64,000 nt of DNA from Lasiodiplodia sp. COLG20 (taxonomy: Eukaryota > Ascomycota > Dothideomycetes > Botryosphaeriales > Botryosphaeriaceae): positions 4,340,001-4,404,000 of the forward strand of contig VNWV01000001.1 in NCBI GenBank assembly GCA_009801085.1, written 5' to 3'. This document shows, piece by piece, positions 46,653 to 58,546 of the stretch. How positions within the stretch are numbered: the stretch's first letter is position 1; every line of letters begins with the position of its first letter. The notes below the pieces were generated by a model. The model worked only from the letters and a program-made list of their open reading frames with translations, had not been told where the DNA came from and made no database searches. A program made the position numbers and the translations under genes.

Positions 46653-49600
46653 ATGGCGCCCGCTTCACCGAACCTGTTCGAGAGCCTGCCTGCGCGGCCG
46701 CCGACTCCGCCCCGAGAAGCTGATAAGTACATCGATGATGCTTTGCAGTTCCTCTCCGACAGCTTCGAGGTGGAAGAGGCCACCGGTGATGCTCCCGTCT
46801 CCGCCGACCCGACCTGTGTCAATACTCCAACCCGCCAATCGCCAGCATCTTCCACCGACCGAGCCAATGATTCCGGAAGGCGCAAAAAGGTCGACTTCTC
46901 ACCTTGGACAGCATACCACAGCGTCAATGACATTGCCCCCTCACGCCGTGGACTCCCCGGTTCCCCTCTCCGGCCGCTTCCTCAACCGCGGGACCCAAAG
47001 ACAATCAAGGGCATCTTGAAGGCGCACGACCCGCCCGTCACACAACCTTCGACACCCACTTCCGGACAGTCTGCAAACAACCCAAGCGGATTCGCAACCA
47101 TGATGGAAACGTTGGTCAAGCAGCTTGCGGGACAGTCGCGGCCACACAGAATTGATGCGTATTTGGCTCTGGCCAACACTTTAAAAACGTACGACGGCAA
47201 GCCAGATGCGAGAACGCTTGCAGACAAGATGGGACTTTTGGCGCAATTCATGCAGCGGGACATGACTGCTACAAATGCTCAGACCGGTGGACTGGACGTT
47301 CAGCTTGCTCTTCACGCACTCAAACTACTCGTGGCTCTCATTGAAATTGCGCCCGCCGCAGAGCGCATCCCGGACACATTTCGCACTTTCTTCCTGGACA
47401 AGGCGATTGAAATCTTCGGCGATGCAACCGCTCCAAAGCAATGGGTTAACCACATCCTGCACGCCTTTTCCCAGCAACAGTTTGGAAAGAGCATGAACGT
47501 GGACCGTGCAAACCGTGCTGTCACTGCTCTGAAGGATATCGAGGACCGTGTTTCTGGAAACAACGTGGTTACCTGCAGGATGATGGCCTACCGGACTCTT
47601 CTAAGCCAAAACAAGCTCGTTATGATCGACAGAGCCTCGGACTGGATCCAGCACATTTTCCATGGACTGCTGAGCAGCAACAAGGAGATTCGCATGAGGG
47701 CTATTGAGCTAGGCACTGTCACGGGAATCTCCGTCGGTAAGGAAGACGACAAATCCAAGGTTTCTCGAACCACAATGGATATTTTGGCAAAACCGATCGA
47801 GGATGGCAAAACTTATGGAGACTATTTTACCAACCGGCTCATGGAAATGCTCTCTGACGCCGAGGCGGCCCACCATGTGCCGCACATCTGGGCAACCGTG
47901 GTATTACTTTTGAAAAACCGGCGCCACAAGCTCGAGAGCTGGAAACTACTCAAGAGTTGGCTGCAAGTTTTCCAAAAATGCGTCAACTCCGGCAATAAGG
48001 AAGTTGCTATTCAGGCCAATGGAGCGTGGAATCGTTTTGTTTACGCAATACGACCAACCCAGTCTACCTCGCCACCATTCAGGAAACTTCTCCGACAAGC
48101 GCTTGTCGCCCAATTTGACAGAAGAAGTGGTGGTGACAAGGATGGACAGCGTATGAAGCGGTCTGCGTTCTCCAGTTACTGCAATTTGCTGTATTACTCT
48201 CTCTCTCCCACTGCGCCTGCTGAGCAATTGGACCTCTATTGGCAAGAGTTCGTCGTCGAGGTCCTTCCGACAATGATTAAAAAGGACAGAAGGGGTGCTG
48301 TCATGGCCTGCAAGGTTCTAACGGCCCTCTTCAAGCGGAACCGAGCCAAGTTGTGGAGGGAGAATTTGGCCGTCGAATCTGCAACGATCACATTGGACAA
48401 TATCATCGCCCTAGATCCTAGGTGGACGCGCCAAAGATTAGGCAACGTTCTACAGCCGTTCGAACTTTGCTTCGCATCAGCTCCCTGGACTTGCAATTCT
48501 CCTTCTGAGGAGGTCGCATCGGGGACTCCAGTAAAGTCTATGTGGAAAGCCCTCATGGCTACAGTAGCAGAAGCAGGCAGCAAGGAGGTCACGGCATCCA
48601 TGGATTTCAAGGAAGCTTGCGCACGTATCATGAACCTCCTTCACCGCTTGTGGGCGAATTATCCCAAGTCCTTCCGTCAAGATGATGACTCTGGTCAAAC
48701 TTGGATGGAAAAGTTCGCTTTTGTTGTCCTTACCGCGGTGGAGCAGCTTGGACCCGGCTCCTTCGCGGATCCTATATTATCGCGTAACCCTGTCGGGGAC
48801 TTCGAAGTTGCACCAACGCCCTCACATAGATCTCACTCCCGCGGACCCCTGCAGTCCCCCTTGCTACACCTCCTTCACCTATTCACCAACAGTACTCCTT
48901 CTGGAATCGAAACCGACGCTTGCCTATGGCTCTCAGAACAGCTCCTTGGACTCTGCTGCCAAGCGAAACCATCAAGGAAGTCTAAACTCGAGCTCCTCCG
49001 GAATTATGTGCACAGATCCTCTTCATCTTCGAACGACGTGCTCAAATCAGGGGTCTGGCGTAACTGTGCTCAACACGCAGACTTATGTTTGCGGAATTCT
49101 GGTCTTCCTACAGCCACTGACCGCTCTTCCCAATCCCTCGGAGAAGAGTACACTTCTGTCTTTGAAATCCTTGCTGGAGGCTTGGACTACGGCACGGAAG
49201 AGAACCTTAATGTTGCAGCTTCGCTTTACGAAGCATTTGTGGCCAGGATTCAACGCGAGGTCGGCGACGGCGCTGGTATCGCCGCTGTTGTGTTGGCCAT
49301 TACAGAGCCATTAGCCGAGCGACTGCAATCACCTACCCTCGATTCTAATGGCGACGCTGTAACACGGTATTCAACCTTACTTCTCCAACACACGGAACAT
49401 CCGAAACACCGTAAGACGATAGAGCAAGCCCGCAGAGCTCTATGGGGTGTAAGCACCGGACCTCAGAGACCAGCGGATTTTGACCCGTTCAACCAATTCT
49501 ACAAATTGGTTGTTTCACGATTACAATGCTCTTACGAAGACTTGGAGAATCTCCGAGGCGATCTTGTCATTGAGTTTTCTGCCGCACTTGGTGCTCTGCT

Positions 49601-52469
49601 CCAAAGATGGCCGATCTCGTCCACAGCTGTGCTGCTGCGCAAGATCCAGGACGGAATTGCGGTGTGGGTAAGAGATGCCGAACGAAAGCTGGCGGGTGAC
49701 ACAGATGCAGCAAAGGGGGGACGGGAGGCGGTGAGTCCTTATCGCCCAACGCCTGAATGGAAGAACTCCTCACTGACAAGGTCTAGGTATACGCTCTGTG
49801 GAACACCGTCATGACTCTGGTGGAAAAAATACCGCGGCATGACAACATGCTTCTGAAAGCCCTGGAGGCTCTGATCACTGCTGGATTGCGTAGTGAGCGG
49901 CAGCGGATTGTGAATAGAACCATTGAGATGTGGAACGGTAGTTTCGGGTCTCAAACTAACCTCCAATACCCACATAGTGTTGAGAAAGGTTTGCGCAGGC
50001 TCAGGCCGATCGTAGACCTTGAGCTTCCTGAATTCCCCGACGATCCAAGTGATGAGGTAAGCAAAAACAGTCTAGTTTATTTTACGCTACTTCCGACCAG
50101 GCGCTGATATCAAGCAGGAACCAGAACCAGTGCCGATCTTTGAGGATTCGCAAGAAGATATTGTTCGGGAACCTCTGCATTTCGACAATCACGGGTCTTC
50201 TCTGATCCATCAACTTCAGGATGCCGCGAGCTCGTCGCCTGCTCAATTGGACCAGACATCAAGTAGGCGGGTGCGGGAATCTTCAGCATCGAACACAACA
50301 GCGAGAGCGAAGCTTCGCCACGACAACTCTCAGATCGACTTTGCGCCAATTGAATCGTCTCCGACGGGAGGAGATTCTGTGGACTCTCAGTTGCTGACTG
50401 ATCACCAGAGAGAAGTCAGGGAGAGGCAGCATGATACTGCGGCTATGTTCCCTGATATCAGCTCCAGCCCTCCGAAGCAGTTGAAGAGCAGAAGTTTAGA
50501 ACTGCCCGCCTACAGCAGGCCTGGCCAAGGCTACAATGCCGATGTCGAAGAGCCGAGGTCTACGCCAATGTTCAATCTCCAAGAGTACGGAGCACAGCAA
50601 GATGTCCCCAGCTCATCACCAACCCCGAAAACGCGGAAGCAAGGCCACGCCCAAGATGTCCTGGTGGCTCCTTATGTAACATCCTCGGCTGCAGAGCATC
50701 TTTTCGACACAAACATACCATCGTCTCCGCCCGGTGTGGACGATGAGAACGACCTGCCGGCCGACCCTAGTGTCATCAAAGACAGTTTTGTGGCACCTAA
50801 TCGGAATGTCGAGAGTACCATGGGGCAGCGGTATGGTGATCTGGAAGAGGAGCTTGATGAAGATGTAGTCGCCCAGCTTGTGGGTGATGTATCAAATCTC
50901 TCCGACTCCCGAGTTGACAAGGTGCAACGACCTACTTCGTCATCATTGGCATCTGACGATGGCAACGAATCAGACCTACCAAGCTCTGAAATCGATGAGG
51001 AGGTATCTCAGCAGCTTGAAAACGAGGTGATTGCTCAAGCACTTCGTGAAAGTCGGACCTTGTCTTCTACCAGAAGGCAGGTGTTACCCGATGATACGAC
51101 TGTTGACGAAGATCAGCTAGGGCTGCGAGGTGCGGGATCAGCATTAAACATACCCGACTATGACGAGGATATCGGTTCTTTCGATGATATGACCACGGAC
51201 CTTCCGCAAGGCACTGCTGGTTCGTTCTCGGAAACGGTCCGCAACAAAATCCACGTGGATGAAGCTCAAGACGAACTTTCTCCCACTGAGAAGGACAGCT
51301 CGTTTATTGAGCTTCCGATTCGATGTTCTCCTGGCAAAACTAGATCTCTCCCTCCGTCGGTTCTATCCAAGGCCCCTGCTGATGAGACAATGGTGGAGGA
51401 TTCATTTACTGGATTGCACAACGATTCGAAGAAGTCAACGCAGGCCAAACAGCAAACGCCGAAGCCTTCTGGAAAATCAAACAAGAAACAATCCAAGTCC
51501 CACACTAAGCGCAAGTCGCTGACTACTCTCGACGATATCAAGGCTAAGAAGCGGCCAAAGAAAGATGACACTTCGTCCACCAAGCAACCACCCGAAGGTG
51601 TCCAGCGCGCTACGATTGATTCAGACAGCGATGAGAGCGTGTTCAGCAACATTCAAGTGGACAGTTTCAGCATGGACGAACAGATGGTCGATGTCATGGC
51701 TAGCTCTCCTAAAGATGTTAACGATAAGACCTCTCCGCCCACAAAGGCAGCACCAGAACAAAACTCGGAGCCAAAGCGCAGAAAGGGTGCGAGGCCCACA
51801 GAACGGGCATCTCGGTCTCCAAGGGCTTCCCCGAGATTGTCAGGAGCAGAACCTGAACCGGCGCTTGCGCCATCACGTACAAGGAAGTCAAGACTTTCCA
51901 AGTCACAAACGACGGAGCCGGACGAGAACGAGACGATAGATGTGACCGGCCACAAGGCGGATGTCATGGAAGAGGCACCAGCACGCAAGAGAAGAAAGGG
52001 CCGGGGTTCGAGAAAGTCGAGCCAGGCATCTAACCCGCCGTCCTTTGCTGCAGCGAGCAGTCACTCTTCACCCCGAACAAGCTTCGCGCAGACGGACGAA
52101 CCGACAGAGGACGCACGTGGAAGACGACGAAGTGGAGGAGGTCAGGCAAAGGCCGAGAAAAAGAGAAAAAGATCATACGATGATAAGGAAAGCACAGGTA
52201 GCACGGCAGGACATGAAACGCAGGCGGGTCAGCAAGAGCTACACCCGGGTGCAAGCCAAGGTTCTACAACACATGGAGACGAGATTTCACAGAGGCCAAA
52301 GGTTCAGCCTCAGAGCATAATTCAACGATTCAAACGGCTGCTAGCGGATTGCAAAAAGGTAGTACTGGGCCAGGAGGAGTTAACGGAGATCGACAAGCTC
52401 ATGCTGGAGGTCAAACGCGAGGTGAATGCGGCGGCTCAACGGGGGGATGGGCCGTCAGGGAGTTCATAG
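46653..52469 (+). CDS. rif1: Rif1-like telomere and replication-timing regulator
   Basis: Three exons, 46653-49730, 49787-50056, 50118-52469; introns of 56 and 61 bases; 1,899 residues. Rif1 binds telomeric or G-rich chromatin, recruits protein phosphatase 1 to dephosphorylate Mcm4, and limits end resection. Seen: an N-terminal disordered segment with a PP1-docking RVxF-type motif, KVDF (residues 79-82, in KKVDFSPW), and a SILK-type motif, GILK (120-123). Next comes a long HEAT-like helical region (about 140-1100) with ETLVKQLAGQSRPHRIDAYL, which matches the Rif1 N-terminal domain. A long acidic, Ser-rich disordered C-terminal half follows. It has basic stretches (KKRPKKDD, ARKRRKGRGSRKS) and a short helical end, IIQRFKRLLADCKKVVLG, like the Rif1 C-terminal module. 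The assignment is strong from the N-terminal domain plus motifs. Confidence 0.9.
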
Positions 52470-53176
52470 GTTGCATTGTTTACGGAGTCATACTGGGGGA
52501 CAAAAAGGGACACAGCATGCATGATAGACGGCGGGACCACTTGATGTAGTTGCACAGACAGGCCGACGGACATGCCTCATAAATCAACGGATTTGGAACT
52601 GGTACATACACATGACTTGGCAACTTGTGCCATGTGCCGAAGCGTGATGGCAAAGGAGAAGGGCGATCAGGCATGACATCATTTATCCCCCGCGACGAAG
52701 CTCAAGGTAAGAGCACGCATGAAGCGCCTCCAGCAGAGTGCGGCCCGGGCTGAGTGATGGCCAGTTTGGGCAATGGCTCGGTCAGCAAGCGAGAAGACAT
52801 GTGAGACTGAAACCGGGGTGCGATGCTTGGTGCTTCACCCTGGCGGCGCGGGGATGGCACTGGCGCCGCACGCGATACGGCGTGCTGCCCCTCCTTCGCC
52901 GATCCAGCTTCATCCACCACCGCACCTACCATCACCACCGCGTCAACATCCAACCGACGCCCTTTCTCTCTCTTCACCGCCAACTGCGCCTCAGGCTCTC
53001 CAATCACCCTCTGCTACCAGCCCGTGGCCTTTGTACATAGACGTGCGCCTTCCCTCCGGCCGATCAGACCTGGACCTTTCCTCCCTCAACCTCTCACGTC
53101 TGCCCCACCAAAACCGCCGCATCTCGCAGGCCACCAGTATCACAACCACTTGCCTCTCCAACAACAAGGAACAACA
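52470..53176. other. Intergenic: Rif1 3' flank and epimerase promoter
   Basis: The 707 bases are between two plus-strand genes. The last 300 bases are C-rich on the plus strand (CCACC, CATCACC, CTCTCTCTTC), the usual look of a fungal 5' leader. An open frame runs into the epimerase start from 52823, but its residues look non-coding, so the later ATG is used. Confidence 0.6.
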
Positions 53177-54348
53177 ATGGTCGAGCGTTCGAACAAGCCG
53201 CAGCTACCCAACGTGGCGGCAGCCAAGTCGACCGCGCCGCAGCCCGTCGTCGAGATCAGCGATGACAGCTCGCGCATCACGGCCAGGCTGCCGACGGGCG
53301 AGAGCCTTGAGATCATGCTGTACGGCGCCACCGTCATCTCGTGGAAGAACGCCGACGGCAGCGACAACCTGTGGCTGAGCGAGAAGGCCGTGCTGGACGG
53401 CTCCAAGCCCGTGAGGGGTGGCATTCCCGTCGTCTTTCCGGTACGTTATTATTATTCTTTTGGACCAGATACCTTTTCATCGTTGAGGAGGAGGGCAAGT
53501 GAAGCTGACTCTGAGCTAATGGCAACAGGTCTTCGGTCCTCCGCCCGCCGACCACGCGACGTCGGCGCTGTCGCAGCACGGCTTCGCGCGTTCGTCGCGG
53601 TGGGAGTTCCTGGGCAAGAGCACGTCCGAGTCGGGCGCGGCCAAGTCTGGCGCGCCGTCGGATGACTGCGTCAAGCTTGACTTCGGCCTGTACTCGTCGA
53701 ACCTGAGCGCTGAGGCGCGCAAGGCGTGGCCGCACGACTTCGGCCTGGTGTACAGCGTCACCCTGGGCCCCGGCAGCCTGCAGACGGTCATGAACGTGCG
53801 CAACGAGGGCCAGCAGCCGTTTGAGTTCCAGGTCTTGATGCATACGTACCTGAGCATTGCGGTGAGTGTTCAATGGCTTTCTCCCCCTCCTTCAGCATTC
53901 CGGGGGTTTGAGCTTAATTCCGGGAATGAAATTGTGGAAAACTGACTGTAACTTTTTTGCAACGATGCAGGACATCACCAAGACCAGCATCACCGGCCTC
54001 CTCGGCGTCTCGTACACGGACAAGGTGCTCAACGCCAGCACGCACACGCAGGCCGAGGCCAACCTGACCATCGCCGGCGAGACGGACCGCGTCTACAGCG
54101 CCATCCCGCAGAGCACGACGTCGGTGATCGTCGACAGCAAGCCCCGCTACGACGTCGTCCGCGACAACCTGCCCGACACGGTCGTCTGGAACCCGTGGAA
54201 GGAAAAGGCCGCCGCCATGAGCGACTTCGGCCCCGACGACGGCTACAAGACCATGGTGTGCGTCGAGGCCGGCGCCGTCAAGCAGTGGACCACGCTCGAG
54301 GGCGGTGAGACGTGGGAGGCTGGGCAGACGATCAAGAGCTTGCTCTGA
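53177..54348 (+). CDS. Glucose-6-phosphate 1-epimerase
   Basis: Three exons, 53177-53440, 53529-53861, 53971-54348; introns of 88 and 109 bases; 324 residues, close to yeast YMR099C. The enzyme interconverts alpha- and beta-D-glucose 6-phosphate in the cytosol. Seen: a galactose-mutarotase-like beta-sandwich with ATVISWKNADGSDNLWLSE, KPVRGGIPVVFPVFGPP, then SQHGFARSSRWEF with the conserved catalytic-site His. FEFQVLMHTYLSIADITKTSI spans the second junction, then GLLGVSYTDKV, ETDRVYSAIP and VVWNPWKEKAAAMSDFGPDD. The C-terminus has MVCVEAGAV, with the conserved Glu typical of the family. Codon use is strongly biased to C/G at third positions, as in highly expressed fungal genes. The start at 53177 (MVERSNKPQLP) matches the usual N-terminus. 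Confidence 0.95.
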
Positions 54349-55156
54349 GTGGGTTGAAGGGATGAGGAAGGATTGCATGAAAGGGGGGAGATCAGACATC
54401 GAAGAAAATGGCCGGATAACGAGATACTACTGATGATGACGAGGGTGGAGAACGGAAGTGGGGCCCTTTCTTGGGCGGACATGTGCGCTGCTCTCACAAG
54501 GTCTTAAGAGCATGTCCTCTCCCTTCTTTCTCTCCTTGCAAAATATAAACGAAGATAACGAAGTAGGAAATGGAGAAAAGTCTCTCGAAAAATGTTCCAA
54601 GCACGAGCTGATAGCGAGGAGTTCCGACTTTAGAATGTGTTGCTAATTTCGTCTGTCGTTTCGTGTTCTTGCTGTCCACCCTGTTGCATATTTTTGAAGT
54701 CGAGCAAGGCTGACATCGCGGTAGATTTCCAAGATAAGCGTCGTTGCTTTCCCAATAAAGTGGTTGGCTCCCGAAGGTACGAGGGCGAAATGGTGGCTGA
54801 GCTTTCAATGTTGCCCATTGGACTCGGTTTGCTCGACCAGGGTGCTGGCCCCCATCCTGGTGCAAGGATAAGTAGAGCGTAATTGGATAGTCATGCATAT
54901 CGCCAATGATGAAGCCTGTCGTGAAACTGAAAGGTGACAGACGAAAGCTGAACTTCGGCATGTCATTATTCCTTTGCTTCTATATGCGCGAAATCCGTTA
55001 TATATAACCTCCTGCAGCGATATCGGAAGTCAAAGTCAAACGTGGGTTTTCCCTTGAGGACATCAAAGTACTTAAACTGCCGCGAGAGTATCACCAAGGG
55101 CCCATCCTATCCAAAAGAAGTGAGTTGGCTTTTATGAAGGAAGACGTGGTTTGGAC
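54349..55156. other. Intergenic, between the epimerase and an intronless gene
   Basis: The 808 bases are less GC-rich than the epimerase. They hold its 3' UTR and the promoter of the next plus-strand gene. A small upstream ATG at 55134, out of frame with the next gene, could act as an upstream open reading frame. No other structure was seen. Confidence 0.55.
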
Positions 55157-57886
55157 ATGTATACGGATTTCCCCCAAACTCATCAGCACTTCTCCAAGGG
55201 AATAGCGAGAGCACCATCTGCTAATAGAGCCGTACATTATGATCAAGATGTAAGAGAAGAAGAACATGGCTTCGCGTTTCCTAGCCTGAGAGGGAGCACA
55301 CCGGAGCACACAATCGACTTTTACTTCGAAACTGGGCCGCCCCCAACGGTGCCTGTTGGGGGGAAATCCCCGGGACTCATTACCATTCGATGCAATCTTC
55401 TTACCTGGCATATCGGAACCCTTGCAGCTGGCAGGTACAAAGTGCTATTGGACTTTTTGGATGAGAACGAATTCTTGTTGCCGCCAACAGATGGTACTTG
55501 GGTTTGCCAGGATACCAGCCAAAACCTTTGCCTCAAGGACTTCAACGAGACCACTTTGACAGCCACATGCTGCTTCTCAGGCATGAGAATTCATAGAAGT
55601 GGCAGATACACACTGCTAGCTCGGCTGATTCACAATTTTGGACCTCAGACGGACAAATGGGAGCCAGAGACCACGCAGCTCATTTCCACAGCAAGATCAC
55701 CGTGGTTCATGGCTGATCGCCCGACTGGGTTTCTTGCTCAACTTGCGTCCATGGAAAATCTATCCACCCCTTTTTCTGAGGTCTTCAGGAAGAGGTCCAT
55801 CGACGGGCAAGCACCGGAATCCTCCATCCGAGACTCGGATGCCGAGAACGAGACCCGCAAAGTCCTGGAGGAGAACAGCACAACGGATACCTCATGTACG
55901 GTTTTCTGGGTCGATTTGGATCTACCGAGGTTTGTTCTGAGTGAGCTACCGACGGACCAAGCCTTAAGCTCCATGCTCACAGTTAGCGGAACGCCAGAGA
56001 AAGCATTCTCTACGACCTGTAAAGAATACGTCGAAACCTTTTGGCCAACTGTCGGCCCCAAATTGCTGGAGATGCTTATATCGAACATCCAAGAATCGCA
56101 TCCGCGTTTCCAGGCCTTGAACAACTCCTCCAGACATCCTGGTGGGGGTTCCATCATGGTTTGCACAGGGATCGAGACAATCGTGGCGGCCAAAGGGAGC
56201 AAAAACTTTGCCGCTGAAGTTGCCGAATTGCTACGATGGTTCACCGCGACCTTCAATCCATGTAAAGAAGGGAATCTCCAGTTTTCAGATTCTCTGATTC
56301 GGCATGGCCATGACCGCGGCTATTTCGAAATACTACAAAGGATTCCTCTAGAACGAGGAGCTACCGAAACTGTTGCAACATGCTGGCATCGGATGTTTGA
56401 AGGATTCAACTTGGCCGTAGGCTTTCCAATTCCGGAAAGAAGTGACGAGAAAGGAGTCGAGCTACCGTTTCAAGCAATGAAGTTGCTCGGTCTGATATGG
56501 CATCCCTGCCACTTCGACGGCAAAATTTTTCTCAAGGGAGATGAGACGTCCCTGCTTCCAACAGCATTTACCAGCGACAACTGCATCCAGTGGCACTTCG
56601 TTCAGACAGATGAAGGGGACTCTGAATCTCTATGGGGCTTGATCAAAGAATCTGGAGACGTGATGACGGATCTGTCTCACATTAGAGACCTTTCTGAAAA
56701 GAGGATGTTCGTCGGATACTGGCCAAATGCAGAAATCCATCTCGGGACGAGGACTTCTGGATTCCGATCTGTGGAGCTATCAGGAGCTCAGTACAATGAC
56801 AAGAACAGAATCATCTTGGGAGATGAGATCACAGGAACATTCGGAACGTCTGGTATGGGATTTTTTACTGCGGAAGTCTCTGCAACGGTCCAATTACATC
56901 AGACGGCAAACCGAAGGATAATGGCGGCTCACAAACGCATCCATGACAAGATCAGAAACGCCAAACAGGCATCGACATTGATATATGATGTTGGAACAAA
57001 GCGAGCGTGGCTTGTACCAGAGCTTAGTGTTGTTCTGCACATGATTTTGGTATGGGCATCTTATCAAGACCAGGCTGAAGATGTTCTGGACAAAATGCCG
57101 TATGCTATGCCGCACCACCACGGAGGAGAAGCAGCCTACGAAGCCATCCAATCCGCAATGGGGTCGGAACTGCCAGCACACATCCAAACAGATGAGGCGA
57201 ACACTTTCTCTCATCTGTTAGTCGAGTTCTTCGCACGCATCACCTACATCAAGGACCAGCAGATAGGAGCAAAAAGCAGAGAGACGAAAGACCTGGTCGG
57301 TTACGAGTTCAAAGAGATTTGCGAATTTCAAGAGCACATTGCTTCCAAAAGGGCCACTATCGACACAGCAAAGAGTGCTGGTTGGCCAAAGCTTATCGCC
57401 TCACGCCCCGATATTGCAGTTCTATTCTGCAGCGGCCTCGTGGACCCTATCCAGCCGACACCCATAGAACCCGATTGCTGTCTGACTTGGAGCGAGATCC
57501 CTAAGGAGCAATACTTTCTTACAGCCTCCATGCCATGTGTACGACAGTTGTCCCAGCAATGCGGTGGCGGTGACTCTCTGAAGGTCTACAACGATCTCTA
57601 CTGTGTTCCTGGTAATGCAACCAGTTGGTCCATTAGAAATCTGTGCAGAGAAGGCCACTCCCCTTGTTATCAATCTTTACTTGAGATTTCAAATCAGCCG
57701 CCAAAGGGGAGTTATGCATACTCAGAGACTGGTGCAATTGTTGTTGGGAAGGTTCAAACGAACACACTGAAACTCAAGTTTGGGAAAGCAAAATGGCGCT
57801 CAAGCATGGATTTCAGACGTATCATTGGTATTGGGAACGACGAAAAACCGGGTTCTACCACAACTGAGGCCTCTGAATTCGAGTGA
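55157..57886 (+). CDS. Fungal protein of unknown function, 909 residues, intronless
   Basis: One uninterrupted frame from ATG 55157 (MYTDFPQTHQHFSKG) to 57886. The frame continues to 55151 without an ATG, so the first Met is used. I recognise no named domain. The N-terminal third (about 45-190) looks like beta-rich repeats (LITIRCNLLTWHIGTLAAG, GRYTLLARLIHNFGP). The middle is helical. The C-terminal third has AWLVPELSVVLHMILVWASY, LVGYEFKEICEFQE, GWPKLIASRPDIAVLFCSGL and CLTWSEIPKEQYFLTASMPC. This GW-L-x-DIAVLF-SGL...C-W-x-x-P-x-x-x-x-YL arrangement recalls a widespread but unnamed group of large filamentous-fungal proteins. It lacks introns, unlike all its neighbours. Third codon positions are visibly less C/G-biased than in the adjacent epimerase, which suggests a different history or low expression. 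No signal peptide or clear membrane helix is visible. Confidence 0.8.
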   Translation: MYTDFPQTHQHFSKGIARAPSANRAVHYDQDVREEEHGFAFPSLRGSTPEHTIDFYFETGPPPTVPVGGKSPGLITIRCNLLTWHIGTLAAGRYKVLLDFLDENEFLLPPTDGTWVCQDTSQNLCLKDFNETTLTATCCFSGMRIHRSGRYTLLARLIHNFGPQTDKWEPETTQLISTARSPWFMADRPTGFLAQLASMENLSTPFSEVFRKRSIDGQAPESSIRDSDAENETRKVLEENSTTDTSCTVFWVDLDLPRFVLSELPTDQALSSMLTVSGTPEKAFSTTCKEYVETFWPTVGPKLLEMLISNIQESHPRFQALNNSSRHPGGGSIMVCTGIETIVAAKGSKNFAAEVAELLRWFTATFNPCKEGNLQFSDSLIRHGHDRGYFEILQRIPLERGATETVATCWHRMFEGFNLAVGFPIPERSDEKGVELPFQAMKLLGLIWHPCHFDGKIFLKGDETSLLPTAFTSDNCIQWHFVQTDEGDSESLWGLIKESGDVMTDLSHIRDLSEKRMFVGYWPNAEIHLGTRTSGFRSVELSGAQYNDKNRIILGDEITGTFGTSGMGFFTAEVSATVQLHQTANRRIMAAHKRIHDKIRNAKQASTLIYDVGTKRAWLVPELSVVLHMILVWASYQDQAEDVLDKMPYAMPHHHGGEAAYEAIQSAMGSELPAHIQTDEANTFSHLLVEFFARITYIKDQQIGAKSRETKDLVGYEFKEICEFQEHIASKRATIDTAKSAGWPKLIASRPDIAVLFCSGLVDPIQPTPIEPDCCLTWSEIPKEQYFLTASMPCVRQLSQQCGGGDSLKVYNDLYCVPGNATSWSIRNLCREGHSPCYQSLLEISNQPPKGSYAYSETGAIVVGKVQTNTLKLKFGKAKWRSSMDFRRIIGIGNDEKPGSTTTEASEFE

Positions 57887-58546
57887 ATAACTGAACAAGC
57901 AACCAGACTTATTCCAACGTGGCTGTTACGAAAAAAAAAATCTCTCTTTAATCAATTAAGATACCGAGCCCGAACATACATCTTTCCACACGCCAAATGG
58001 TTTCCGTACAGAGATTCTGAAATACTCTCGGAATGGGGGCCTCGATCAATAGTACGTTTCTTTCTTGGCAACATATCCCAACAGCTTTGGAGGGTTTGAC
58101 TCCTCGTTGGCCTTTCGTTCGTCCGTAGCAGCCATGAGGGAAGTGGTTCAGAAATCAGCTGTAAATTCCCGCGTGGCTGATATTTTCCCTTGCGATATCG
58201 AGGCTGTTACAATGTTTCTGCTTTCATTTGCCCCTCCCCTTTCTCCTGCGCCTTTTCTTTCCCTTTTTGCAAACTCAGGCTTCAATATACCATTCTTGTT
58301 AAGAGAATAGCTTTTTTCTTTTCTTTTTTTTTATGAGGCTATTGTGCAATCAAAATCGTTTATTTGTCATTCCACATGATTCAAGGTTATACACCAAACG
58401 CACAGCTTCACTGACGTAAACAAGCCATCGATAATCCGAATATTTGAATTCTCGTCATGAAGTCATATCACTCCACATCAACGCATTAAAAAAAAGAGTC
58501 CCATTCAAAAATCATCGCTAAGACCCCTCAGTGCTCCGCTGACTTC
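57887..58546. other. Convergent intergenic region
   Basis: The 660 bases lie between a plus-strand and a minus-strand gene, so they should contain two 3' UTRs and both polyadenylation regions. They are AT-rich, with poly-A (57930-57939) and T-rich (58315-58333) runs compatible with that. No gene. Confidence 0.65.
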
